Source of the DNA: a virus
IMG/VR virus record: IMGVR_UViG_3300017751_000263
Coordinates: 1-22,636 of that record
DNA length: 22,636 nt
Direction: 5' to 3' (one strand)
The first letter of the stretch is position 1, and each line of letters starts with the position of its first letter. The position numbers were made by a program, and so were the translations under genes. Under the pieces are notes generated by a model. It was not told the origin of the DNA and made no database searches. It saw only the letters and a list, made by a program, of their open reading frames with translations. Positions 1 through 8,342 of this stretch are shown here, piece after piece.

Positions 1-3000
1 ATCTTTTAAGAACATACCCTTACTTTTTGTGTAAGTGTTCCAAGATATAGGGTTCTGCTGTTTATTTACGGCATTTCTAAAATCAGACAACATTTGATTG
101 TAGTCTTGATTAAAGTATTCTGGAAAATGGTTGGCTAAAAGTATATCAGCAGTTTCTTCTGTGCTACCTTTTTTAATTCTAGCCCAAGCGTTAGTAAGCA
201 AGGTCCTTACTTTACTGTTTTCTTTTTTAGCATTATTATTCCAAAATGGAGATGACAATGTATTTTGAAGACCAGCCGCTACTGCTAGTGCCTCGTTTTT
301 AATTTCACCTTGCTGTGCATCAGGAAGTATATTAAAGCCCTGAGAAGCCATTAAAAGCTCCATGTCGGCTAAGTATCTTCTTTTTGCAGAGTCAGAGGTA
401 ATTTCAGTTTCAATATTGTTATCAGCTTTCCACTGTTCAATAGTTACTACACCTACTTTACTTCTAATAAGGTCTCTAAACTTTAGTTTTCTACCTTTGT
501 ACTCAACATCTAATTCATTATAGTTGTCAAGCTTTACTCTTTCAAATACAGGCTGATTAACAATCTCAGTTAAAAGAGCTTGCATTTCAGGCGTGTTTTG
601 ATATAGTGTTTGATAAGTGTGCCAGTTTTCATGGTGAAACACTTCTTGAGTCATTGTAAGCGGATTAATAAACTTAGCCAAACCAATAGCCATACCAATA
701 GCAGGTTTACCTAAATCATCAATAAGGCTTTCATCAAAAAAGATTGCAGTGTTAGGCTCAAGCTCCATTTGTTCATCTGCCCAAACTTCAAGTTGACCAC
801 CATATAATCTTTTACCTAGTCTTTGTCGTGCAGCAGATAAAGTTTCAGACTTAGCTTGTATGTTTTTTACTTTATCCGCACCTCCTGTTACCGAAGCAGT
901 ATCACTTACATCTTCTTTTGAAGTAACGTCTTCATCAACTTCTTTTTCTTGAGTACGATTATCTTCTGACTTTTCAGTTTTTTCTTTTGCCGATTCTGTA
1001 GTTTCTTCATTTACAGACTCTTGCGTAGTAACTGTTTCAGTTACATTACCTGCTGCATCTACAGTCTTGGTAGTAACTGTCTCGCCTTCAGTTTTAGTAA
1101 ATACAAAAGTACCTTCTTCAGCGTTTTTTTGAGCTTCAAAGTCTATACTAAAATCTGCACCTGCTATTTGCTGTGCTTTTTTTACTTTACCTGTAGCTAC
1201 GATTTCATCATAGTAAGGCTTATTTTTAGTGTCAGCTATAAATGCTTGCTCTTCTTCGGTAAGCTCTTCACCTCTAGCCTCTTTATCAACTATTTCATTA
1301 AGCTGTGGCAATACATCACGCTCTACTCGTTCCTGTTCACGACGCATAGTTGCTTGTGCGTAAACATTTTTTATAGCAGACTCATGTACTTGGTTTTCAG
1401 TCCTAGCTGTTTTAGGGTTACCTGCCTCATCTAGTTGTGGATTACCTGCTTCGTCTAGTAATTGTATATCACCAGCTTTTACTTCAGCAATAGCCTCTTC
1501 TACACCTGCAAGCATAGCAGCCTCTTGGTCTTTTTCTAAACCTTGAGCTTTAATCTTTTCTTTTTCAGCCTCTAAGCTTTCAAGCTGTCTGTCAACAATA
1601 TTTTTATTTCTATTTTTTTGACGAGTAGCTAATATTACTCTAGCTTTTTCTTTTTCATTAAGACCTATGCTAGGAGTACTCTCAACAAGAGTCTCCATTT
1701 CTTTGGCTGTTTCTGTAAAGGTAGTATGCTGTTCTTCAGTTATTTTACCTTCTTCTAACAGGTGATTTACTAAATCTACATAGTAATCCCCTTTACCTTC
1801 AAGTACTCGTTTTACAAGTAACTTATCTAGTTGCCTTACTTTTAATGCTTTTAATTCTTGAACAGATTTACCAGAGGTAGCTCTTGTACCTCCACCAGGT
1901 TCTTCACCTAATTGTTTTTCCGTTAAGTCAAATTGCTCGACGTCTTGAAATAAAAACTCTTCATCAAACCCCTTTTCAAGCGTAAACAAACGTTTTCTTT
2001 CTGCAGACACATCTACTGCTGCCTTAACACCAGATACGGCCATAGACGAAGCAAATGCAATCACACGAGTAGGTAAAGCTTCTTGGCTAGTAAAGTAATC
2101 CATATAGGACATAAACTCTTCACCTTTTGCTTCAGCTAAATTACTTTTAGATGACCAGTCTTGATAAACTTCTTGGAACTGCTCAAGCATACCATCTGTA
2201 AGTACAATACCAGATACTTTAGCCATATTACCAATAACTGACTTTATACCTGGTGCTTTTGTAAAGTTTAATGATAAAGCTTTTTGTGTATTTTTAGGAA
2301 GCATAGCTTTTAAAAACTTATTACCTCCTGTAACAAAACCTAACTGAAGACCATCTACAGCCATCCATTTCATATTGTCTACGAATGTATCATGTGCAAC
2401 TACAGATGCTTGCTCTTTAGTAAGACCGTCTCTTAGTGCGTCATTGTATACCTGACCAGCTATTATCGTACCTTCACTTATATTACCCAATGCAGCTCCA
2501 CCCGCAAAAGATGTAGCTCCTTTAGCAAATTTAGAACCTTGGTGCATGTGCTTAACTAAACCAAGCTGTTGCATTTTACGGCCTACGCTAAAGCTTTTGT
2601 TAGCTGCTGACAAGCCACGATACACTGCTTGTGCACCTCTAGCACCTACCATACCAGGTATAAAAAATGATAATGTAAATGGAACTGCTCTAGACGCATG
2701 TGTAAACCAAAAATCTATATCAAACATATCATTGAACGTAACGTTAGATACGTCTGATAGTTCGGCTACAGGGTCTCCTACAGCTTGCAATTCTTTACCT
2801 GCTTTATGAAAAGCATCAGAGAAAAAACTAGATACAGGTTTTGTAGTATCTAGCCCATAAATTTCTTTAGAAAGCTCAGAAGCTACTACATGTGCAGGAG
2901 ACGTTTTAGTAATAAAATCAGTAGCATCACCTAACCCAACAACTAAATCACCAAGACCTGCTACAAAAGAACGAGCACCTTTTTCAACAAGGTTCATGTC

Positions 3001-3213
3001 GTAATCTATAGATTGCTTGCTTGCTGCTTGTTCTAAGTACTGCTGTTCGGCTAGTTTTTCTTCTTCAGTATAACCAACACCAAAAATGCTAGTTGAGTCT
3101 ATACCTTGTTCTTTAGATAAATCTACCCTTACAGATGGGGTTTCTTGTGACTTTAAAAAACTGTTGTCGTATTTTTTAATGTCATCTTTAGGTGAACCTA
3201 CTCCGTTGCTCAT
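1..3213 (-). CDS. Giant putative ejected virion protein with HExxH motif (3' end outside window)
   Basis: The reading frame is open from the ATG at 3211-3213 to the left edge, 1071 codons without a stop, so the C-terminus lies outside. The start follows the stop of the upstream gene by one base, which fixes it well. Near residues 168-193 is a hydrophobic Phe/Gly-rich stretch, followed by helical Gly/Ala-rich sequence; the middle (about 420-800) is highly charged, Lys/Glu-rich and probably coiled or disordered, with a tandem LDEAGNP repeat (586-600). At residues 861-865 (bases 619-633) it reads HENWH, matching the HExxH zinc-metalloprotease signature, preceded by a hydrophobic segment (IGMAIGLAKF) as is usual for the active-site helix. 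E952 in MELLMASQG is a possible third zinc ligand, which is speculative. Position at the end of the virion operon and large size suit a capsid-packaged protein that is ejected into the host. The ejection role is inferred; I do not recognise the whole family. Confidence 0.85.
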   Translation of the reverse strand, partial: MSNGVGSPKDDIKKYDNSFLKSQETPSVRVDLSKEQGIDSTSIFGVGYTEEEKLAEQQYLEQAASKQSIDYDMNLVEKGARSFVAGLGDLVVGLGDATDFITKTSPAHVVASELSKEIYGLDTTKPVSSFFSDAFHKAGKELQAVGDPVAELSDVSNVTFNDMFDIDFWFTHASRAVPFTLSFFIPGMVGARGAQAVYRGLSAANKSFSVGRKMQQLGLVKHMHQGSKFAKGATSFAGGAALGNISEGTIIAGQVYNDALRDGLTKEQASVVAHDTFVDNMKWMAVDGLQLGFVTGGNKFLKAMLPKNTQKALSLNFTKAPGIKSVIGNMAKVSGIVLTDGMLEQFQEVYQDWSSKSNLAEAKGEEFMSYMDYFTSQEALPTRVIAFASSMAVSGVKAAVDVSAERKRLFTLEKGFDEEFLFQDVEQFDLTEKQLGEEPGGGTRATSGKSVQELKALKVRQLDKLLVKRVLEGKGDYYVDLVNHLLEEGKITEEQHTTFTETAKEMETLVESTPSIGLNEKEKARVILATRQKNRNKNIVDRQLESLEAEKEKIKAQGLEKDQEAAMLAGVEEAIAEVKAGDIQLLDEAGNPQLDEAGNPKTARTENQVHESAIKNVYAQATMRREQERVERDVLPQLNEIVDKEARGEELTEEEQAFIADTKNKPYYDEIVATGKVKKAQQIAGADFSIDFEAQKNAEEGTFVFTKTEGETVTTKTVDAAGNVTETVTTQESVNEETTESAKEKTEKSEDNRTQEKEVDEDVTSKEDVSDTASVTGGADKVKNIQAKSETLSAARQRLGKRLYGGQLEVWADEQMELEPNTAIFFDESLIDDLGKPAIGMAIGLAKFINPLTMTQEVFHHENWHTYQTLYQNTPEMQALLTEIVNQPVFERVKLDNYNELDVEYKGRKLKFRDLIRSKVGVVTIEQWKADNNIETEITSDSAKRRYLADMELLMASQGFNILPDAQQGEIKNEALAVAAGLQNTLSSPFWNNNAKKENSKVRTLLTNAWARIKKGSTEETADILLANHFPEYFNQDYNQMLSDFRNAVNKQQNPISWNTYTKSKGMFLKD

Positions 3214-3214
3214 T

Positions 3215-5011
3215 TTATTTCTGTTGTGTAATTATACTGTTTCGAATAGCGCCAGCGAGTTCTACTAACTCTTTTTCACTAGCTTCTATAACTTCTTGCT
3301 GTACGCCCCTTTCTTGCGCAAGTAAAGATAAGTTTTTAATAAATAACTGTGGGTCGTCAGAAACTATAGCTGAATACAAATCTGGATTAGCGTTAACATT
3401 AAGAATTTCATTCAAGTCTTGTATGTCTGTTTGATAAATTTGTGAGAATGCTAACATAACTGCTTTTGTAGCCAACGAAGGCGAGTTTACACTAAGTCTA
3501 TCAAGTTGGTCTTCTATAGCAGAATCATTGTATACAGCAAACTCATACAATCTTTGTGGACTAGATTTTCTGTCTATATCTACAAAGTTAACGTTTACTT
3601 TACCAGTGTCTTGATAACGGTTATCATCATTTATTTGTTTGTTGTAAGATGCGTTATCATACTTGATTAAGTCATTAACTTTATTTGCTTTTAGAGGTGA
3701 CTTAAAGTCTAGCTCTTTGTATATGTAGTCATCAGAACCTAAACCAAACAAACCACCTTCAGCAGTTAATGCCATTACATAAACAGGCTCTACTTGACCT
3801 TGATAGCCAGCATCTACCTCTTCTTTAGTAAGTATTTTAGGGTTATCTCCTACAGTTTTGTAAGACAAGGTAGTACCTAGTATATTCCAAGAATCACCTT
3901 CTAGTTCAATACCATCTTCCATTTGGAATCCATCTGCTCCAAACCAAGAACCACTAGAGTTGTTTACTTTCTTACCATCTAAGTATACATCATCATCTGC
4001 ATACGCTTTTCCTGGTATAAAGCTATTATCTATAAATGTATTTACAAGCTCCACACTATAGTCCTCAAACGCTAGCTTACCATATATAGGAGCTTCTATT
4101 TGAGCGTCAGTTTGTTGCGCAAGTTGCTGTAGCCTTGTAGTACCATCTTTAAACTTAGGATTTCTATTTTCATTATCTATAATTTTAGTACCATCTATAG
4201 GTGCAAAATTAGAATCGAATACCTCTGATATAGTATTAGCAAGTCTAGGTTTATCGCTCTTAGTAAATGCATTAGGACCTTCTAGTCCACCAACATAACT
4301 AGCTGCGTAGTTTCTTATTTTATTATAGTCAACATCAAAAGCTGTGTCTACTGGTAAATTATTTTCGTTAGCATAATTTAATCTAAAAGCAAATTCATTA
4401 TCATCATGCGCCAATATAACATCTACTCTCGCTGTGCCTGGAGGCGCATTTTTAAACGCAGCTGCATCAGGGTTCTTGTGTTGCATTTTAGCAGCTAGAG
4501 GCATTCTAAACGTATCTACTTGACCTGTTTGATATAACTGTGCTAACTTATGTGTAGAATTAAATACTTTATCCATTCCTTGACCTTCTTCGATGGCCTC
4601 AAAGTATTTAGCAAACTCACTAGTATTTTTTTGTAGCTCTACTGCTTCAGTACCACCTAACACAGACTGTTTAAATCTTTCAATCTCAGCTTGGCCGCCT
4701 TCGTACCAGAATCTAGTTATATCACCACCATACTTAGTAGCAATAACATTCTTAAATTCTTCCGCTGCTTCAGCGTATATTTCTGACATACGAGCTTTAT
4801 CTTTACTTCTGTACGCAAAAGTTTTAGCTTGCTGTTGTATATTATCTATAGACGCCATAGTATTAGTATGAGCTGCATTTTGCTTTTCATACTCATAGTC
4901 TTGATACTTTTGCTCTGCAAGTTCTTGCTGCATATTGTATTTTACCCGTTGCCTAAAAGCTGGGGATTTACTCAGCATATTATTTGCTGCATTTACTTTA
5001 TCAAAATTCAT
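3215..5011 (-). CDS. Unrecognised large virion protein (598 aa), probable cargo/ejection protein
   Basis: No family is recognised. The first 110 or so residues are strongly helical and rich in Gln, Lys and Ala (NMQQELAEQKYQDYEYEKQ), looking like a coiled coil. The middle is mixed and acidic, with a Gly/Ser/Asp-rich patch near residues 350-400, and the last 80 residues return to predicted helix (EVIEASEKELVELAGAIRN). There is no signal peptide or clear membrane segment. The ATG overlaps the upstream stop as TAATG, and the next gene begins one base after this stop, so it is very probably translated with its neighbours. Sitting between a lysozyme-domain protein and the giant HExxH protein, it is probably another internal virion or ejected protein; this rests on position only. 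A structural tail component is the main alternative. Confidence 0.85.
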   Translation of the reverse strand: MNFDKVNAANNMLSKSPAFRQRVKYNMQQELAEQKYQDYEYEKQNAAHTNTMASIDNIQQQAKTFAYRSKDKARMSEIYAEAAEEFKNVIATKYGGDITRFWYEGGQAEIERFKQSVLGGTEAVELQKNTSEFAKYFEAIEEGQGMDKVFNSTHKLAQLYQTGQVDTFRMPLAAKMQHKNPDAAAFKNAPPGTARVDVILAHDDNEFAFRLNYANENNLPVDTAFDVDYNKIRNYAASYVGGLEGPNAFTKSDKPRLANTISEVFDSNFAPIDGTKIIDNENRNPKFKDGTTRLQQLAQQTDAQIEAPIYGKLAFEDYSVELVNTFIDNSFIPGKAYADDDVYLDGKKVNNSSGSWFGADGFQMEDGIELEGDSWNILGTTLSYKTVGDNPKILTKEEVDAGYQGQVEPVYVMALTAEGGLFGLGSDDYIYKELDFKSPLKANKVNDLIKYDNASYNKQINDDNRYQDTGKVNVNFVDIDRKSSPQRLYEFAVYNDSAIEDQLDRLSVNSPSLATKAVMLAFSQIYQTDIQDLNEILNVNANPDLYSAIVSDDPQLFIKNLSLLAQERGVQQEVIEASEKELVELAGAIRNSIITQQK

Positions 5012-7008
5012 TAGTCTATCTTTTCGTCTATGTTAGTGTAAACGTTTTCTGTAGCTACTGGGTCTGCCGTAACGCCTGGTGTTTGAGCTGCTTCTCTAAA
5101 AGAACGCATATCCATGTAGTTTCTAGAATACTCTGTTGCTTCTTTAAATAAATTCAAACCTATGTTAGCTTGTCTATTTTTTCTATTAGACTCTAATTTT
5201 GCAGACAATTCTGCGTGGTTCATATCAGCAGATAACTTCTGTTGAGAATAAGCTCCAGCAGTTTTCGCATATAAATCTAAGTTTTTTTGACGAATTTCTG
5301 CGTTTTTTCCAGCTAAATCTACTAAAGCATTAACTCTACTAGCATCTGCAATACCAGCATTAGACAAAGCTAAACCTCGTTGACCGCCTGACATTGCCAT
5401 TACGTTTTTCATTGCTCCAGAGTAAGCTGCTGCTATATCTTTTAACGCTGCTTGCTTTTGAGCATACGGCATTCCCTGGTCAGAAGCTTGTCTAGTTTTT
5501 AATAGTGCCTCTTTAAATAGTGGTGATACATGCGATTTAGTTACCTCGTCACGCTCAGTGGCTTCAAATATATTTTTGATACCTGCACCAGCAGATAGCG
5601 CAAAGAATGCTTTATCGACGTTGTCAGCAAGCCCCTTCAAAACGTTTAAAGTTTTTTCACCTATAACAGGTAGCTTATCTTTAATTTTTTGTTTTGTAAG
5701 GTCAAGTTTATCTTTTCTAGTACCGCCAGTTACATCACCAAAAGCATCAGACATCATTGCGTTTTCTGGTTGCAAGAAGTCTACAAAATCTTTTTGTGCA
5801 TCTATTTTATCTTGCTCTTCAGTTATAGCGGTTCTAAGCTCTGGAGCTGAATCACCTACTGGGTCAAGTGTAGGAATACTACTTAAATCTTTATTTTTTT
5901 CTGCTTGAAACGCTATCTCTCTGTCTGTAAGAGTAGGAGTTGTTGTTGCAGTAGTAGTTGTATCTACTGGTTTAGAGTATTTATCTATAAAGTCTACTAT
6001 GTTTTGAGTAGATATTTTTTGTGCTTCTTTATATTTAGGAGACTTTGTTTTATCAGCAGGGGGCGTATACCCCATAATAGACCCTAAAAATCCCGTTTGT
6101 TGAGTCGCAGACTGATTAGGAGGGTTTTCGTATCTATATATTAAAGTATCTGCTTCTTTTCTAGCCTCTATAGATGCGTTTTCGTCATCTCTTATTTTAT
6201 AAACTTCCTCTATAGAATAAGCGTCACGATTTTGCTGCACCTCTTGTTCTAATTCAGAAACTTTTGCATTAAACAACTCGCTAGCGGCATTAAAATCTTT
6301 TGGGTCTAGTGCTTTAGTTTTTTGGTATGCTAAATCTTTAAGAGCACGTTTTTCTTCTACACTTTTGTTAGTGTTATTTATTTTAGTTTTTAAGCCTTCA
6401 AATACTTCTTTTTCAGTAGTAGTAAACCCTGAAAAATCATATGCGTCTACAAACTTATTTCCCCCACCAAAAGCAGTTATAGATGCTTTTGTAATTAATT
6501 TTTCACCATCAGCAAGCCAGCCTGGGTTTTGTTTAAGTACGGTAGCTTGTTTTGCTAGTGGCACTGGAGTAGAAGGGTCTGTTCCTACTAATTCTGGGTA
6601 TGCTATAGCAACATATAGCTCACCTGGTTCGCCACCTTTTTTCTTAAATTGATTTTCTAAGTATTCCTCTACAAGATTAAGTTGACGCAACACTGGCATT
6701 CTTTCTATCTCATCAATCTCATACTTAGTACCACCAATAGTTTTATACGTTTCACTCTGTTGTTTTTGTCTATTAAAGTCAGGATAAAACTGTATAAGAC
6801 CAGCAGCTTTGCCGTCTCCTAAGTTTCTTTGAGCAGCACTAAAACTACCTGCTGTCTCTTTTTCCATTGCTGCTAATATTTCATCAACACTTACGCCTAA
6901 GTTTTTAGCAATAGATTTAATTTTATTATTTACCCCAGGTTGAGCTAAAAAATCTTTCTTATTTTGCGCTATTCGAGCTGCGCTTGGCATTGCTTTTACT
7001 GGTATCAT
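5011..7008 (-). CDS. Virion-associated peptidoglycan hydrolase, lysozyme-like N-terminal domain (665 aa)
   Basis: Residues 25-135 look like the phage-type lysozyme/soluble lytic transglycosylase domain: IKSIAKNLGVSVDEILAAM leads to KETAGSF, in which E51 is the expected catalytic glutamate, then a conserved N62, then AAGLIQF (68-74), the substrate-cleft motif, then a helix resembling eQL..V..YL. Such domains cleave the glycan chain of peptidoglycan, here probably to let the tail or ejected proteins cross the cell wall. The remaining 500 residues are mostly helical, with a Thr-rich linker around 350-360 (TTTTATTTPTLT) and a long Ala/Gln-rich helical C-terminus (about 530-645). No signal peptide is present, which argues against a secreted lysis enzyme. 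The ATG overlaps the upstream stop (TAATG), and the gene after it starts the same way. The enzyme domain is well supported; its delivery from the virion, as with T7 gp16, is inferred. Confidence 0.9.
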   Translation of the reverse strand: MIPVKAMPSAARIAQNKKDFLAQPGVNNKIKSIAKNLGVSVDEILAAMEKETAGSFSAAQRNLGDGKAAGLIQFYPDFNRQKQQSETYKTIGGTKYEIDEIERMPVLRQLNLVEEYLENQFKKKGGEPGELYVAIAYPELVGTDPSTPVPLAKQATVLKQNPGWLADGEKLITKASITAFGGGNKFVDAYDFSGFTTTEKEVFEGLKTKINNTNKSVEEKRALKDLAYQKTKALDPKDFNAASELFNAKVSELEQEVQQNRDAYSIEEVYKIRDDENASIEARKEADTLIYRYENPPNQSATQQTGFLGSIMGYTPPADKTKSPKYKEAQKISTQNIVDFIDKYSKPVDTTTTATTTPTLTDREIAFQAEKNKDLSSIPTLDPVGDSAPELRTAITEEQDKIDAQKDFVDFLQPENAMMSDAFGDVTGGTRKDKLDLTKQKIKDKLPVIGEKTLNVLKGLADNVDKAFFALSAGAGIKNIFEATERDEVTKSHVSPLFKEALLKTRQASDQGMPYAQKQAALKDIAAAYSGAMKNVMAMSGGQRGLALSNAGIADASRVNALVDLAGKNAEIRQKNLDLYAKTAGAYSQQKLSADMNHAELSAKLESNRKNRQANIGLNLFKEATEYSRNYMDMRSFREAAQTPGVTADPVATENVYTNIDEKID

Positions 7009-8342
7009 TATGCAATTCTATTTATTTTACCACCTGGATGTGTTGCATCTCCGTAGTTGTTAACTGAATTTAATGCTGAAAGTATCTGTAGAGGTGTACC
7101 TTGTACAGCGTATGTGTTTTTAGATTCAGGTGAGTTTTTAGTAATCTTTGCGTTTGTTACGTATTCTTCGCCTTCAATCTCTGCTACGGGTTTACCGTTT
7201 TTAGTAGCCATTACGCCACCTTCTTCATGAGATGGACCTTTTACTACACCATCAAAAGTACCACCGTATTTTAAGTACGATATACTTCCTTGAAGACTAT
7301 CTAGGTAGGATTGCATATTAGAGACTTGTTCTTTTTTATCTTCCATTTTTTGACCTCTAATTAAACCTAAATCACGTTTTTCAAACAAATTAGAACGTTT
7401 TCCTAAGTACTCTTTTTTGTCTTCTTCTGCTTTAGCGTACTCTGCATCTATACGTTTCTGTATTTTTCTTTTGTATTTTTTACCTCTAATACCCCCAAGA
7501 AGTCTTCCAAAAAACTTACCTACTTTTTGCCCTACACCTGGCATACCAAAATATGCTCCAACAGCTGTACCTGCAGTACCTCCTATAGCTTCACCTTTTT
7601 CTTTTCTAGCCTGTTTAGCTAAATTTGTAATAGTCTTTTCATCTACTTCATATCTATCAGCTATAACTTCATGCTCTAAACTGTGCATGTCTGAGTCACT
7701 AGTAGTCATTTTATTAATATCAAAACCTGTTTCTGTGTAATAGTCTGTATTTTCTACATCTTTAAACGCAGCCTTATTAAGTTGTGAGTATTCCATATAA
7801 TCACTTGCAACATCAACAGCAGCCGAACCAATACCAGCCCCTTCTGATTTTACAAATTTACCTACACCAGTTTCCGCAAACTTATCTGCAAGCCCACCTA
7901 AATTGTATTTTTTAATATTACTTTTCATAAGACCACCTGCTTTCATTTCTGGTACTGCAGGCTTTGCAACCTTAGTAGTAGAAGATTCAAAAGTTGGTGG
8001 GTAAAAATTAAAGTAATCTTTTTGAAAGCGTTCTCTGTGAGCTTCGTCTATTAAATTAAATTCAGCTCTGTCTTGATTAGACATTCCATATGGGTCAAAA
8101 TAAGTACCTAAGTTATGACGCTCTCTATACTTTTCATTAGCAGCTACCTGTTTAGGTGTACCAAAAGTATCAGTGTAAAATCTTTTTAAGTCTTTAATAC
8201 TATTTAAGCTAGCCGTATCTATATAACTACCTACCTCAAGGTTTGCTTTTGAAAAATCAAGCCTAGTAGGTGTTTGCTCCTTTTCATTATAATAAGGAGT
8301 TTTAGGATATATAGGGTTATCGTATTTATCTCGTCTTGGCAT
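7008..8342 (-). CDS. Virion protein with glycine-rich hydrophobic segment and GPSHEEGG/GEEYV module (444 aa)
   Basis: Three parts can be seen. Residues 1-130 are polar and Tyr/Lys/Asp-rich. Residues 135-150 read AGGLMKSNIKKYNLGG, and 250-286 form a small-residue-rich hydrophobic stretch (AIGGTAGTAVGAYFGMPGV) flanked by basic clusters, resembling a glycine-zipper membrane-active segment. After a charged helix (287-350), residues 358-402 carry KYGGTFDG, then GPSHEEGGV, then AEIEGEEYVTNAKITK. Modules of this type (GPSH..GG followed by E.E.GE.V) recur, to my knowledge, in large virion proteins of Bacteroidota phages, and the last part resembles the GE[FY]Vi-nakaTk motif of other phage internal proteins; their function is unknown. 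Both ends overlap neighbouring genes as TAATG. A role in membrane passage or DNA ejection is inference. Gene reality is certain. Confidence 0.88.
   Translation of the reverse strand: MPRRDKYDNPIYPKTPYYNEKEQTPTRLDFSKANLEVGSYIDTASLNSIKDLKRFYTDTFGTPKQVAANEKYRERHNLGTYFDPYGMSNQDRAEFNLIDEAHRERFQKDYFNFYPPTFESSTTKVAKPAVPEMKAGGLMKSNIKKYNLGGLADKFAETGVGKFVKSEGAGIGSAAVDVASDYMEYSQLNKAAFKDVENTDYYTETGFDINKMTTSDSDMHSLEHEVIADRYEVDEKTITNLAKQARKEKGEAIGGTAGTAVGAYFGMPGVGQKVGKFFGRLLGGIRGKKYKRKIQKRIDAEYAKAEEDKKEYLGKRSNLFEKRDLGLIRGQKMEDKKEQVSNMQSYLDSLQGSISYLKYGGTFDGVVKGPSHEEGGVMATKNGKPVAEIEGEEYVTNAKITKNSPESKNTYAVQGTPLQILSALNSVNNYGDATHPGGKINRIA

Noticed and set aside
1021-1434. A 137-residue plus-strand reading frame rich in Cys, Phe and Ser.
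   Set aside because: It is antisense to the giant gene, and its composition is that of the reverse complement of Glu/Lys/Thr-rich coding sequence.
5558-5908. A 116-residue plus-strand reading frame opposite the lysozyme-domain gene.
   Set aside because: It is antisense to a convincing gene with no neighbour on its strand and no start signal.
7674-7688. A HE pair (SLEHEVIAD) in the 444-aa protein as a possible second metalloprotease motif.
   Set aside because: The second histidine of HExxH is missing, so there is no zinc site signature.
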